A stretch of 10,430 bases of DNA from Streptosporangiaceae bacterium (GTDB lineage: Bacteria; Actinomycetota; Actinomycetes; Streptosporangiales; Streptosporangiaceae), in NCBI GenBank assembly GCA_030039095.1, contig JASHQP010000780.1:1-10430 (forward strand), given 5' to 3'. The notes below the pieces were generated by a model. The model worked only from the letters and a program-made list of their open reading frames with translations. It searched no databases and was not told the DNA's origin. The position numbers and the translations under genes are program-made. Shown piece after piece: positions 1 through 5,323 of the stretch (position 1 is its first letter; each line of letters starts with the position of its first letter).

Positions 1-489
1 GACGTGGGGCTGGCCGCCGCCCGCCGCGCGGTCCGCGTGACCGGTGCCCCGCCCCGCCCGCTGCGCCGCCCGGTGCTCGTCGAGGTGGTTCCCCCTGCCA
101 ACATCGCGGTCGGGGCGGTGCCGTGGGGCCTGGAGGCATGGGTGCCCGCCGACAGCGTCGTCCGGCTCGGCGTCGGCAAGAACGCCACCGAGCTAGCCCG
201 GGCAGCCGACGGGGCGCTGGCCGCCGCGGCCGGGCGGCCGCTCGTGGTCGTGGTCAGGGACGCACACCGGTACCCGGCGGCCCGCGACGTGGTGACGAGG
301 CTGCTCGCCGCCCGCGCGGACGCCGTGGTGGTCGAGATGGGCCTCCCGGTCTGGCGGCCGCCGAATGCGGTCCACGTGGCCACCTACGGCGCCGCGCTGA
401 TCAGCGGCCTGGCTGCCGCCGAAGTCCTCGGCCTCGCGCCCGCCCCGACCCGGCTAACCCGGATTGACCGAGCTAACCGGCCGAAATAA
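1..489 (+). CDS. Partial C-terminus, probable glycoside hydrolase family 3 (NagZ-like) protein
   Basis: The reading frame is open from the first base and stops at a TAA at 487-489, so only the last 162 or so residues are seen and the true start lies upstream. The visible part reads as an alternating beta/alpha domain: hydrophobic strands near VLVEVVP, RPLVVVVRDAHR and ADAVVVEMGLP, then a C-terminal helix rich in Ala and Leu. Strings of this type (VVVVRDAHR, then VVVEMGLPVWRP, then a terminal AAAEVLGL-like helix) resemble the C-terminal domain of actinobacterial family 3 glycoside hydrolases, which remove beta-N-acetylglucosamine or related sugars. The catalytic N-terminal barrel is outside the window, so the substrate cannot be judged and the family call rests on resemblance only. 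A small hairpin follows at 510-528, before the next gene on the same strand. Confidence 0.55.
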   Translation, partial: DVGLAAARRAVRVTGAPPRPLRRPVLVEVVPPANIAVGAVPWGLEAWVPADSVVRLGVGKNATELARAADGALAAAAGRPLVVVVRDAHRYPAARDVVTRLLAARADAVVVEMGLPVWRPPNAVHVATYGAALISGLAAAEVLGLAPAPTRLTRIDRANRPK

Positions 490-509
490 CCGGGAAACCT
501 GGCCAGCGG

Positions 510-528
510 GGAGGCCTAAGGTGCCTCC
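510..528 (+). terminator. Possible weak hairpin terminator after the 5' partial gene
   Basis: GGAGGC (510-515) and GCCTCC (523-528) form a perfect 6-bp stem with a 7-nt loop, 21 nt after the stop codon at 489. There is no T tract, so at best this is a U-less actinobacterial type. It could also be chance in GC-rich sequence. Confidence 0.3.
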
Positions 529-567
529 GATCCGTGTGCCGATCACCGGTCACCCGTGAATTACCTG

Positions 568-573
568 CATAAT
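568..573 (+). promoter_or_regulatory. Candidate -10 box for a leaderless rrf2 transcript
   Basis: CATAAT matches TATAAT at five of six positions and ends 7 nt before the ATG at 581, which would place the transcription start at or next to the start codon. No purine-rich ribosome binding site precedes that ATG. No good -35 box is visible 16-18 nt upstream. The box lies inside a perfect 9-bp palindrome, GCATAATGC (567-575), which could be part of a self-regulatory operator; that is inference. Confidence 0.4.
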
Positions 574-580
574 GCTTCAC

Positions 581-1033
581 ATGCGTTTGTCCGCACGCGC
601 CGACTATGCTCTGCGTGCTGCCATCGAACTCGCGGCCGCCAGCGGCGGCGGCCACGTGACCTCTGATCAGCTCGCGAAGACTCAGGGCATTCCGGGCAAG
701 TTTCTCGAGGCGATCCTGACCCAGCTCCGCCGCGGCGGGCTGGTCCGCAGCCAGCGCGGGCCCGACGGGGGTTTCTGGCTGGCCAGGCCCGCCTCGGACA
801 TCTCGCTCGCGGACATCATCCGGGCGATCGACGGGCCGCTGGTTGGCGTCCGCGGTGAGCGCCCGGAGAACCTCGGTTACATCGGCGCCGCGGAACCCCT
901 GCAGACGGTGTGGATCGCGCTGCGGGCCAACGAGCGGGCCATCCTCGAAGACGTGACGCTGGAGCACATCGTGTCCGGCCACCTGCCCGAGAGCGTGGTA
1001 AAGCTCGCCGACGATCCGCGCGCCTGGGCCTGA
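581..1033 (+). CDS. Rrf2-family transcriptional regulator without Fe-S cysteines
   Basis: This 150-residue protein has the Rrf2 winged-helix pattern from its first residues: MRLSARADYALRAAIEL, then a recognition region with GIPGKFLEAILTQLRRGGLV, then RGPDGGFWLARP (the wing) and ISLADIIRAIDGPL. These match the family core known from IscR, NsrR and CymR. The length is normal for the family. It contains no cysteine at all, so it cannot bind a cluster through the three-Cys motif of IscR/NsrR; it may instead work as a CymR-like repressor through a partner or ligand. The ATG at 581 is preferred over the one at 572, because family members begin with MR/MK-LS-x-ADYAL and because a -10-like box lies 7 nt before 581. 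The gene follows the 5' partial gene on the same strand and converges on clgR. Its target genes are not evident here. Confidence 0.85.
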   Translation: MRLSARADYALRAAIELAAASGGGHVTSDQLAKTQGIPGKFLEAILTQLRRGGLVRSQRGPDGGFWLARPASDISLADIIRAIDGPLVGVRGERPENLGYIGAAEPLQTVWIALRANERAILEDVTLEHIVSGHLPESVVKLADDPRAWA

Positions 1034-1038
1034 ACCGG

Positions 1039-1060
1039 CCCGGCCGCAGCTGCGGCCGGG
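1039..1060. terminator. 22-bp perfect palindrome between convergent rrf2 and clgR
   Basis: Every position from 1039 to 1060 pairs about the centre AGCT (1048-1051), giving an 11-bp GC-rich half-stem 5 nt after the rrf2 stop at 1031-1033. With one bulged base (1061) the stem extends by GG/CC at 1037-1038 and 1062-1063. Being symmetric and lying between two convergent genes, it could terminate both. There is no T run on either side, as is common for actinobacterial hairpin terminators. Confidence 0.6.
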
Positions 1061-1093
1061 GCCTAGTTGCCCGCCGCGGCCGGGGCCTAGTTG
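1052..1093. repeat. 18-bp direct repeat, 24-bp period, spanning the clgR stop codon
   Basis: GCGGCCGGGGCCTAGTTG occurs at 1052-1069 and again, identically, at 1076-1093. The period is 24 bp (8 codons). Each copy carries CTAG, so on the minus strand both supply an in-frame TAG for clgR: 1089-1087, then 1065-1063. It looks like a recent tandem duplication at the 3' end of clgR. Confidence 0.85.
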
Positions 1094-1545
1094 AGCGCCG
1101 GAACCATGTCCTGAATGTCGTTGATGCGGCGCGCGACCTGCTCGAACTCGGGCTGGTCCGGCGGGACGGCAAACCGGGTGCCGCCCGTGACCGTGACCTT
1201 GCCGTCGCCGGTGGCAAGCTCGAGTTCCTCGGCCGGGGCGCCCGTCTCGGGCACCCGGGCAACGTCCGGCGTCAGCACCCGCATGCCGGTGAACACGGGC
1301 TCGTTCTGCAGTTCGGCGAGGGCAAAATTGTCGGAGACCTCCCGGAGCAGCTGCGACATCGGGGCGCCCAGGGCTCCGCAGATCGAGGCCAGCAGCTCGG
1401 ACGAGGCCTCCTTCTGGCCACGCTCGACTTCCGACAGGTATCCGAGCGATACGCGCGCGGCCGCTGAGACTTCGCGGAGGGTGCGACCCTGCCGGAGGCG
1501 CAGCCGACGCAGCGCGTCACCGAGCAAGTGACGAAGCAGGACCAT
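1087..1545 (-). CDS. clgR: ClgR-type XRE regulator of Clp protease genes
   Basis: The 152-residue protein starts [17 protein letters not shown] and carries a Cro/C1-type helix-turn-helix over about residues 8-65. The run [18 protein letters not shown] followed by [15 protein letters not shown] is nearly the family signature of ClgR, the actinobacterial activator of clpP/clpC (and, in some species, lon) genes. The position directly after cinA and pgsA is also the usual place for clgR. The ATG at 1545 is chosen because GGGAG lies 7 nt upstream (1552-1556); the frame stays open to 1599, but that extension has no family resemblance. The C-terminal half (about residues 75-152) is less recognisable. 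It ends in ALN rather than the paired alanines reported to make Streptomyces ClgR a ClpP substrate. The stop codon lies within a 24-bp tandem duplication. A clear ClgR box was not found upstream. Confidence 0.9.
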   Translation of the reverse strand: MVLLRHLLGDALRRLRLRQGRTLREVSAAARVSLGYLSEVERGQKEASSELLASICGALGAPMSQLLREVSDNFALAELQNEPVFTGMRVLTPDVARVPETGAPAEELELATGDGKVTVTGGTRFAVPPDQPEFEQVARRINDIQDMVPALN

Positions 1546-1652
1546 CGCCACACTCCCTTCCCGAAGTCTTCCGACGACACCTCCACCGTACCTGCCCATA
1601 CGGACGGCGCGGGAGAGGGCATAGCCGCGTGTTCACTGACGTAACGCTGTAA

Positions 1653-2153
1653 TCATATGCCGTCTTCCCGCAAGCTGCGGATCAGCAGGCCGAGCGACCG
1701 CTCCACCGTGGCCTCCCGGATCTGCTGCCGGCCGCCGGACAGCGCCAGGGAGCGCACGGCCGTGCCGCCGCCGGCGCTCACCGCGATGTAAACGGTGCCC
1801 ACCGGCTGGCCGTCCTGAGGGTCCGGGCCTGCCACGCCCGTCGTCGCCACGCCGACCGTCGCGCCCAGGCGGCTGCGCACGCCGTCCGCCATCGCCCTGG
1901 CCACGTCGGGATGCACGGCGCCATGGTGCTCCAGCAGCGCGGCAGGCACGCCCAGCAGCGCCGCCTTGAGGTCGGTGGCGTAGGACACCACGCCGCCCCG
2001 GAAGGCCGCGGACGCCCCGGGAACAGCGGTCAGCGCGGCGGCCAGCATGCCCCCGGTGAGCGACTCGGCGACCGCTACGGTCTCGCCGCGCGCCCTGAGC
2101 AGGTCGATGGCCTCCCGGGAGAGCGCGCGGCCGCCGTCACGGGCGTCGTCCAT
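1653..2153 (-). CDS. cinA: CinA-family protein (nicotinamide-nucleotide amidohydrolase domain)
   Basis: This 166-residue protein matches the stand-alone CinA C-terminal (PncC) domain, which in characterised homologues deamidates NMN to nicotinate mononucleotide in pyridine nucleotide salvage. It contains VAVAESLTGGMLA with Ser31 of the ESxTGG motif, GGVVSYATDLKAALLGV with Tyr58 and Lys63, TTGVAGPDPQDGQPVGTVYIA in the middle, and the usual R-rich terminal helix. It lacks the N-terminal MoCF-like domain of full-length CinA, as is normal in this actinobacterial cluster. The ATG at 2153 is chosen over longer starts because AAGGAG lies just upstream (2159-2164) and because the upstream extension is simply pgsA read in another frame. 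pgsA stops 20 bp before it, so the two are almost certainly cotranscribed. The name reflects the family; a competence role is not implied. Confidence 0.9.
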   Translation of the reverse strand: MDDARDGGRALSREAIDLLRARGETVAVAESLTGGMLAAALTAVPGASAAFRGGVVSYATDLKAALLGVPAALLEHHGAVHPDVARAMADGVRSRLGATVGVATTGVAGPDPQDGQPVGTVYIAVSAGGGTAVRSLALSGGRQQIREATVERSLGLLIRSLREDGI

Positions 2154-2173
2154 CGGGCTCCTTCCATGCCGCT

Positions 2174-2845
2174 CTACGCCGCCCGGCCGGCGGCGCCCGC
2201 GCGCCGCAGCCGGGCCGCGCGGGTGACGTAGTCCGCGCCGGTCACCACGGTCACGACCAGCGCGGCCGCCATAACCAGCTCGCGGGCGATCTGGAACGGC
2301 CCGGGCAGGATGTACAGCGCGATCGCGACCACCTGCAGCAGGGTCTTTGCCTTGCCGCCGCGGCTCGCCGCGATCACACCGTGCGAGATGACCCAGAACC
2401 GCAGGCCGGTGACGGCCAGCTCGCGGAACAGGATCACTCCCGTCACCCACCAGGGCAGCTCGCCCAGGGAGGACAGCACGATCAGCGCCGATCCGGTCAG
2501 CGCCTTGTCGGCGATCGGATCCGCAATCTTGCCGAAGTCGGTGATCAGGCCGCGCCTGCGCGCCAGCTCGCCGTCGAGGAAATCGGTGGCGGAGGCCACG
2601 CCGAAGGTCACGCAGGCGGCGATCCGCAGGGCATCCCCTCCGGCCAGCAGCAGCAGCACGAACACCGGTACCAGGCACAGCCGGACCACGGTCAGCGCGT
2701 TCGCGATGTTGATCAGGCTTGGCGCGGGAACGCCACCCGCCGCCGCGGCCCCGCGATCTTCGGCAGCACTGGCGTCAGGCCGGCTCAATGCGGCCCGCAC
2801 CAGTCCCCGGCGAGACGGGCCGGCCGCCATCGGCCGACGTGTCAC
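2174..2845 (-). CDS. pgsA: CDP-alcohol phosphatidyltransferase, PgsA type
   Basis: A membrane enzyme of up to 223 residues of the family that moves a phosphatidyl group from CDP-diacylglycerol to an alcohol. By similarity and context this is glycerol-3-phosphate, giving phosphatidylglycerolphosphate. Numbered from the GTG at 2845, the full catalytic signature D-x2-DG-x2-AR-x8-G-x3-D-x3-D is present: D88, D91-G92, A95-R96, G105, D109 and D113. Hydrophobic segments lie at about 57-68, 74-86, 119-140, 165-182 and 190-203, with the conserved [12 protein letters not shown] entry helix at about 45-56. The start is uncertain: GTG 2845 (GGAAG 6 nt upstream), ATG 2830 (no ribosome binding site) or GTG 2800 (GGGGA 3 nt upstream). 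All three overlap the end of rimO, and no ATG or GTG lies between the rimO stop and the conserved helix, so the overlap is real. The first 40 residues are low-complexity and may be partly untranslated. Confidence 0.92.
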   Translation of the reverse strand: MTRRPMAAGPSRRGLVRAALSRPDASAAEDRGAAAAGGVPAPSLINIANALTVVRLCLVPVFVLLLLAGGDALRIAACVTFGVASATDFLDGELARRRGLITDFGKIADPIADKALTGSALIVLSSLGELPWWVTGVILFRELAVTGLRFWVISHGVIAASRGGKAKTLLQVVAIALYILPGPFQIARELVMAAALVVTVVTGADYVTRAARLRRAGAAGRAA

Positions 2846-4286
2846 CGGTCACTTCCGCCACCAGATCGGCGCCTTCTGCGCCGGTCACCACGGCCCGGAC
2901 CATGTCGCCCACGGCCAGGCGCCGGCGTGACAGCACCTCGGTGGCGCCGTCGACCTCCGGGGCCTGGTGCGCGGCGCGGCCGCCGTAGCGGCCGTCGCCG
3001 GCCAGCTCCTCGATCAGGACCTCGACGGTCTCGCCCAGCCGCTCCTCGGCCCGCTGTGCCATCAGCTCGTCGGCGAGGCCTGCCACCTCCTCGACCCGCC
3101 GCGCGATCTCGTCTGCGGGGAGCTGCCCGGGCAGGGAGGCCGCCTCGGTGCCGTCCTCGTCGGAATAGCTGAAGATGCCGATCGCGTCGAGCCGGGCGTC
3201 GGCCAGGAACAGCTCCAGCTCCGCCACGTCGCCCTCGGTCTCGCCGGGGAAGCCGACAATGAAGTTGGACCGCACGCCGGCCTGCGGGGACGCCCGCCTG
3301 ACCTGGTCCAGAAGCGCACAGAAGCGCTCGCGGTCACCGAACCGGCGCATCGCCCGGAGCACCCGGCCGCTGGCGTGCTGGAAGGACAGGTCGAAGTAGG
3401 GCGCGACGCCGCCGGTGGACGCCATGACGTCGATCAGGCCCGGCCGCAGCTCGGCCGGCTGCAGGTAGCTCGCCCGGACCCGCCCGATTCCCGGCACGGC
3501 GGCAAGCTGCGGCAGCACGGCTTCCAGGAGCCTCAGGTCGCCGAGGTCCTTGCCGTAGGAGGTGGAGTTCTCGCTGACCAGGAACAGCTCACGCACCCCC
3601 TGGTCCGCGAGCCAGGCCGCCTCGGCGACGAGGTCGGCCGGGCCGCGGGACACGAACGCGCCGCGGAACGAGGGGATCGCGCAGAAGCTGCACCTCCGGT
3701 CGCAGCCCGAGGCGATCTTCAGCGGGGCCACCACGCCGCCGTCGAGCCTGCGGCGGAGCACCCGCGGGCCGGACGCCGGGGCCACCCCCGGAGGGAGGTC
3801 GGGAGCGACAGTCCCGTGCCCGGGCTGGCGGCTGCCCGCCGCCGCCTGCCGGTCGGCCGGAGAGATCGGGAGCAAGCGCCTGCGGTCCCCGGGGGCGTGC
3901 GCGGGCCACCGCTCCCCCGACAGCACCGCGTCGAGCCGGGCGCCGATGTCGTCGTAGTCGTCGAAGCCGAGGACCTGCGCCTCCGGCAGCGCCTCGGCGA
4001 GCTCGGATCCGTAGCGCTCGGCCAGGCACCCCGCCGCGACGACCTTGGCGCCGCCCGATCCCGCGCTGAGCAGCTCGTCGATCGACTCCTGCTTGGCCGC
4101 CTGGATGAAGCCGCAGGTGTTGACCAGGACCACGTCGGCATCGGCGCCGTCGGACACGGTCCAGCCCGCCGCCTCGAGCCGCGCGGCGAGTTCCTCCGAG
4201 TCGACCTCGTTCCTCGCGCAGCCGAGGGTGACCACGTTCACGCTGCGCCCGGGGGCGGACGGTGCTGGGCGCTGGCTCGATGACAC
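2775..4286 (-). CDS. rimO: Ribosomal protein uS12 methylthiotransferase RimO
   Basis: RimO is a radical-SAM enzyme that methylthiolates a conserved aspartate of ribosomal protein uS12. The 503-residue protein has the three expected parts. The N-terminal MTTase domain carries Cys23 ([13 protein letters not shown]), Cys58 (NTCGFIQ) and Cys87 (AAGCLAERY), which ligate one Fe-S cluster. The radical-SAM core has C195-x3-C199-x2-C202 ([17 protein letters not shown]), followed by [23 protein letters not shown] and [14 protein letters not shown]-terminal TRAM-like region follows (about 430-485). Residues about 130-178 form a Pro/Arg-rich linker ([17 protein letters not shown]) characteristic of actinobacterial RimO. 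The start is GTG 4286; it has no ribosome binding site, but a TAGTCT box ends 6 nt upstream. The last 24 or so codons run into pgsA. Confidence 0.95.
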   Translation of the reverse strand: MSSSQRPAPSAPGRSVNVVTLGCARNEVDSEELAARLEAAGWTVSDGADADVVLVNTCGFIQAAKQESIDELLSAGSGGAKVVAAGCLAERYGSELAEALPEAQVLGFDDYDDIGARLDAVLSGERWPAHAPGDRRRLLPISPADRQAAAGSRQPGHGTVAPDLPPGVAPASGPRVLRRRLDGGVVAPLKIASGCDRRCSFCAIPSFRGAFVSRGPADLVAEAAWLADQGVRELFLVSENSTSYGKDLGDLRLLEAVLPQLAAVPGIGRVRASYLQPAELRPGLIDVMASTGGVAPYFDLSFQHASGRVLRAMRRFGDRERFCALLDQVRRASPQAGVRSNFIVGFPGETEGDVAELELFLADARLDAIGIFSYSDEDGTEAASLPGQLPADEIARRVEEVAGLADELMAQRAEERLGETVEVLIEELAGDGRYGGRAAHQAPEVDGATEVLSRRRLAVGDMVRAVVTGAEGADLVAEVTGDTSADGGRPVSPGTGAGRIEPA

Positions 4287-4292
4287 ATCGGC

Positions 4293-4298
4293 AGACTA
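4293..4298 (-). promoter_or_regulatory. Candidate -10 box (TAGTCT) for rimO
   Basis: On the minus strand TAGTCT (TAnnnT type) is followed by 6 nt and then the GTG start of rimO at 4286. This is the spacing expected for a leaderless transcript. No -35 box of TTGACA type is visible. The box would allow rimO-pgsA-cinA to be transcribed separately from the RodZ-like gene, which ends 70 bp upstream. Confidence 0.35.
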
Positions 4299-4356
4299 CG
4301 GTAACTCGGTTGGTGCGACGGCACCCGGTGACGGCTCGGCCGGGCCGGCGTCCCGG

Positions 4357-5103
4357 TCAGCTCGAGGTCTTCTGGCCTGGCCCGAGGCTGAGCGTGACCG
4401 GCTGGGTGGAACCGGCCGGCACCGGGTTCTTGCCGTTCACGCTCAGCGCGACGCCCCCCGGGTTGCCGAGCATCAGGCTCACGGCCTGCGTCTCCGTCCA
4501 GTGCTTCGAGGTGCCGGCCGAGACGACGCCCTCGTAGATCTGCTTCCCGCTGGCGGTGGTGAGCATGACCCAGCAGTTCTCGGTGGCCGAGAGCCGGATC
4601 ACCACGTCGCCCGCGAGCGTTGTGGGCGCGGGCGTCGCGGCGGGCTTGGTGTGGTGCTTCGTGGCGTTCTTCGTCGTGGTGCTCGCGTGCTGCGAACCCG
4701 ATGAGGAAGCCGTCGGAGAGGCGGGCGACGACGAGACAAAGTGGTACACGACAAAGCCGACGATCGCAGCGAGCGCAATCGCCATGGCCGCGCTCCAGTT
4801 CGGCCTGCGGCGTTCCCGGATCTTGATCGGGGTGGCGGGCTCGAAGACGTCGGCGGCCGAGATGGCTCGCGGCGCGCCCTGTGTCTGGTCGTACTCGTGG
4901 ATCAGCGGCTCCGGGTCGACCCCCACGGCGCGGGCGACGCTGCGGATGTGGCCCCGCGCGTAGAAGTCGCCGCCGCACGCCGAGTAGTCACCGCGCTCTA
5001 TCCCCCGGATGATCGTCTCCCGGATACAGGTCCGCTGGCTGACCTGCGTAACGGTGAGACCAGCCTGGCGCCGTGCCTCCGCCAGGGTGTCACCGATGCT
5101 CAC
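4357..5103 (-). CDS. RodZ-like membrane-anchored helix-turn-helix protein
   Basis: A 248-residue protein with the RodZ layout. There is a cytoplasmic Cro/C1-like HTH at about residues 2-63 (SIGDTLAEARRQAGLTVTQVSQ, ending DFYARGHIRSVARAVGV). An Arg-rich stretch IKIRERRRPN comes before one membrane helix at about 103-123. A Ser/Thr-rich linker (about 124-162) and an extracytoplasmic domain of about 86 residues with a beta-sheet look (GDVVIRLSATENCWVML, then GVALSVNG) match the DUF4115/RodZ C-terminal domain. In rods RodZ links MreB to the wall machinery; in actinobacteria homologues sit beside ftsK and rimO and their role is poorly defined. GTG 5103 is preferred over GTG 5121 because GGAGG lies 6 nt upstream and because the family begins at SIG-x-x-L-x-x-AR. 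Two cysteines (26 and 43) in the HTH are of unknown relevance. Confidence 0.85.
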   Translation of the reverse strand: MSIGDTLAEARRQAGLTVTQVSQRTCIRETIIRGIERGDYSACGGDFYARGHIRSVARAVGVDPEPLIHEYDQTQGAPRAISAADVFEPATPIKIRERRRPNWSAAMAIALAAIVGFVVYHFVSSSPASPTASSSGSQHASTTTKNATKHHTKPAATPAPTTLAGDVVIRLSATENCWVMLTTASGKQIYEGVVSAGTSKHWTETQAVSLMLGNPGGVALSVNGKNPVPAGSTQPVTLSLGPGQKTSS

Positions 5104-5323
5104 GCCGTGCCTCCACTCCACGGTTCACTGCGCGCCGCCCGGGGGTGCGGTGACAGCTACCAAGATCTTCTCTCGCGTCCCTGCGTGAGGGACCGGTCAC
5201 CAAGTGTAGACATCCGCCGGCCGGACCGGCGAGGACCGGCCGCGTTTGTATCCGCGTCCCTACCCTTACTACGACTCCCGAACCGCCCGCGACGGTTCCC
5301 CGGCCGCGCCGGGAAACCGCGGA
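5104..5323. other. 220-bp gene-free stretch between ftsK and the RodZ-like gene
   Basis: I see no open frame with coding character here. Read on the minus strand, it holds the hairpin after ftsK (5294-5318), a GGACCGGC direct repeat on the plus strand at 5223-5230 and 5233-5240, and a possible TACACT -10 box at 5208-5203 with no clear -35. It also has a 6-bp-stem hairpin at 5177-5193 (GTCCCT, 5-nt loop, AGGGAC), which would lie in the untranslated leader if TACACT is used. CGCGTCCCT occurs at 5174-5182 and 5253-5261. No known riboswitch was recognised. Confidence 0.5.
5294..5318 (-). terminator. Hairpin downstream of ftsK
   Basis: On the minus strand GGTTTCCCGGC, loop GCG, GCCGGGGAACC forms an 11-bp stem (ten Watson-Crick pairs and one G-U pair) starting 5 nt after the ftsK stop at 5324-5326. 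No T run follows. A second possible stem, GAACCG/CGGTTC (5280-5285 with 5293-5298), shares bases with it, so the two cannot both form. The first is more stable by length. Confidence 0.55.

Noticed and set aside
1546..1652. A ClgR autoregulatory box or SigE-type promoter upstream of clgR
   Set aside because: Only half-matches were found (CGCT at 1644-1647 without its partner); no complete CGC-N5-GCG-like site or GGAAC -35 could be supported.
2154..2678. Possible N-terminal extension of the CinA protein
   Set aside because: The frame is open, but the sequence is pgsA read in another frame, is Arg-rich, and a good ribosome binding site marks the start at 2153.
2967..4283. A 438-codon plus-strand frame opposite rimO
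   Set aside because: It has no recognisable motif and mirrors the codon pattern of rimO on the other strand.
5104..5293. A riboswitch or small RNA before the RodZ-like gene
   Set aside because: There is one short hairpin and some GC-rich repeats, but no known riboswitch core or conserved layout was recognised.
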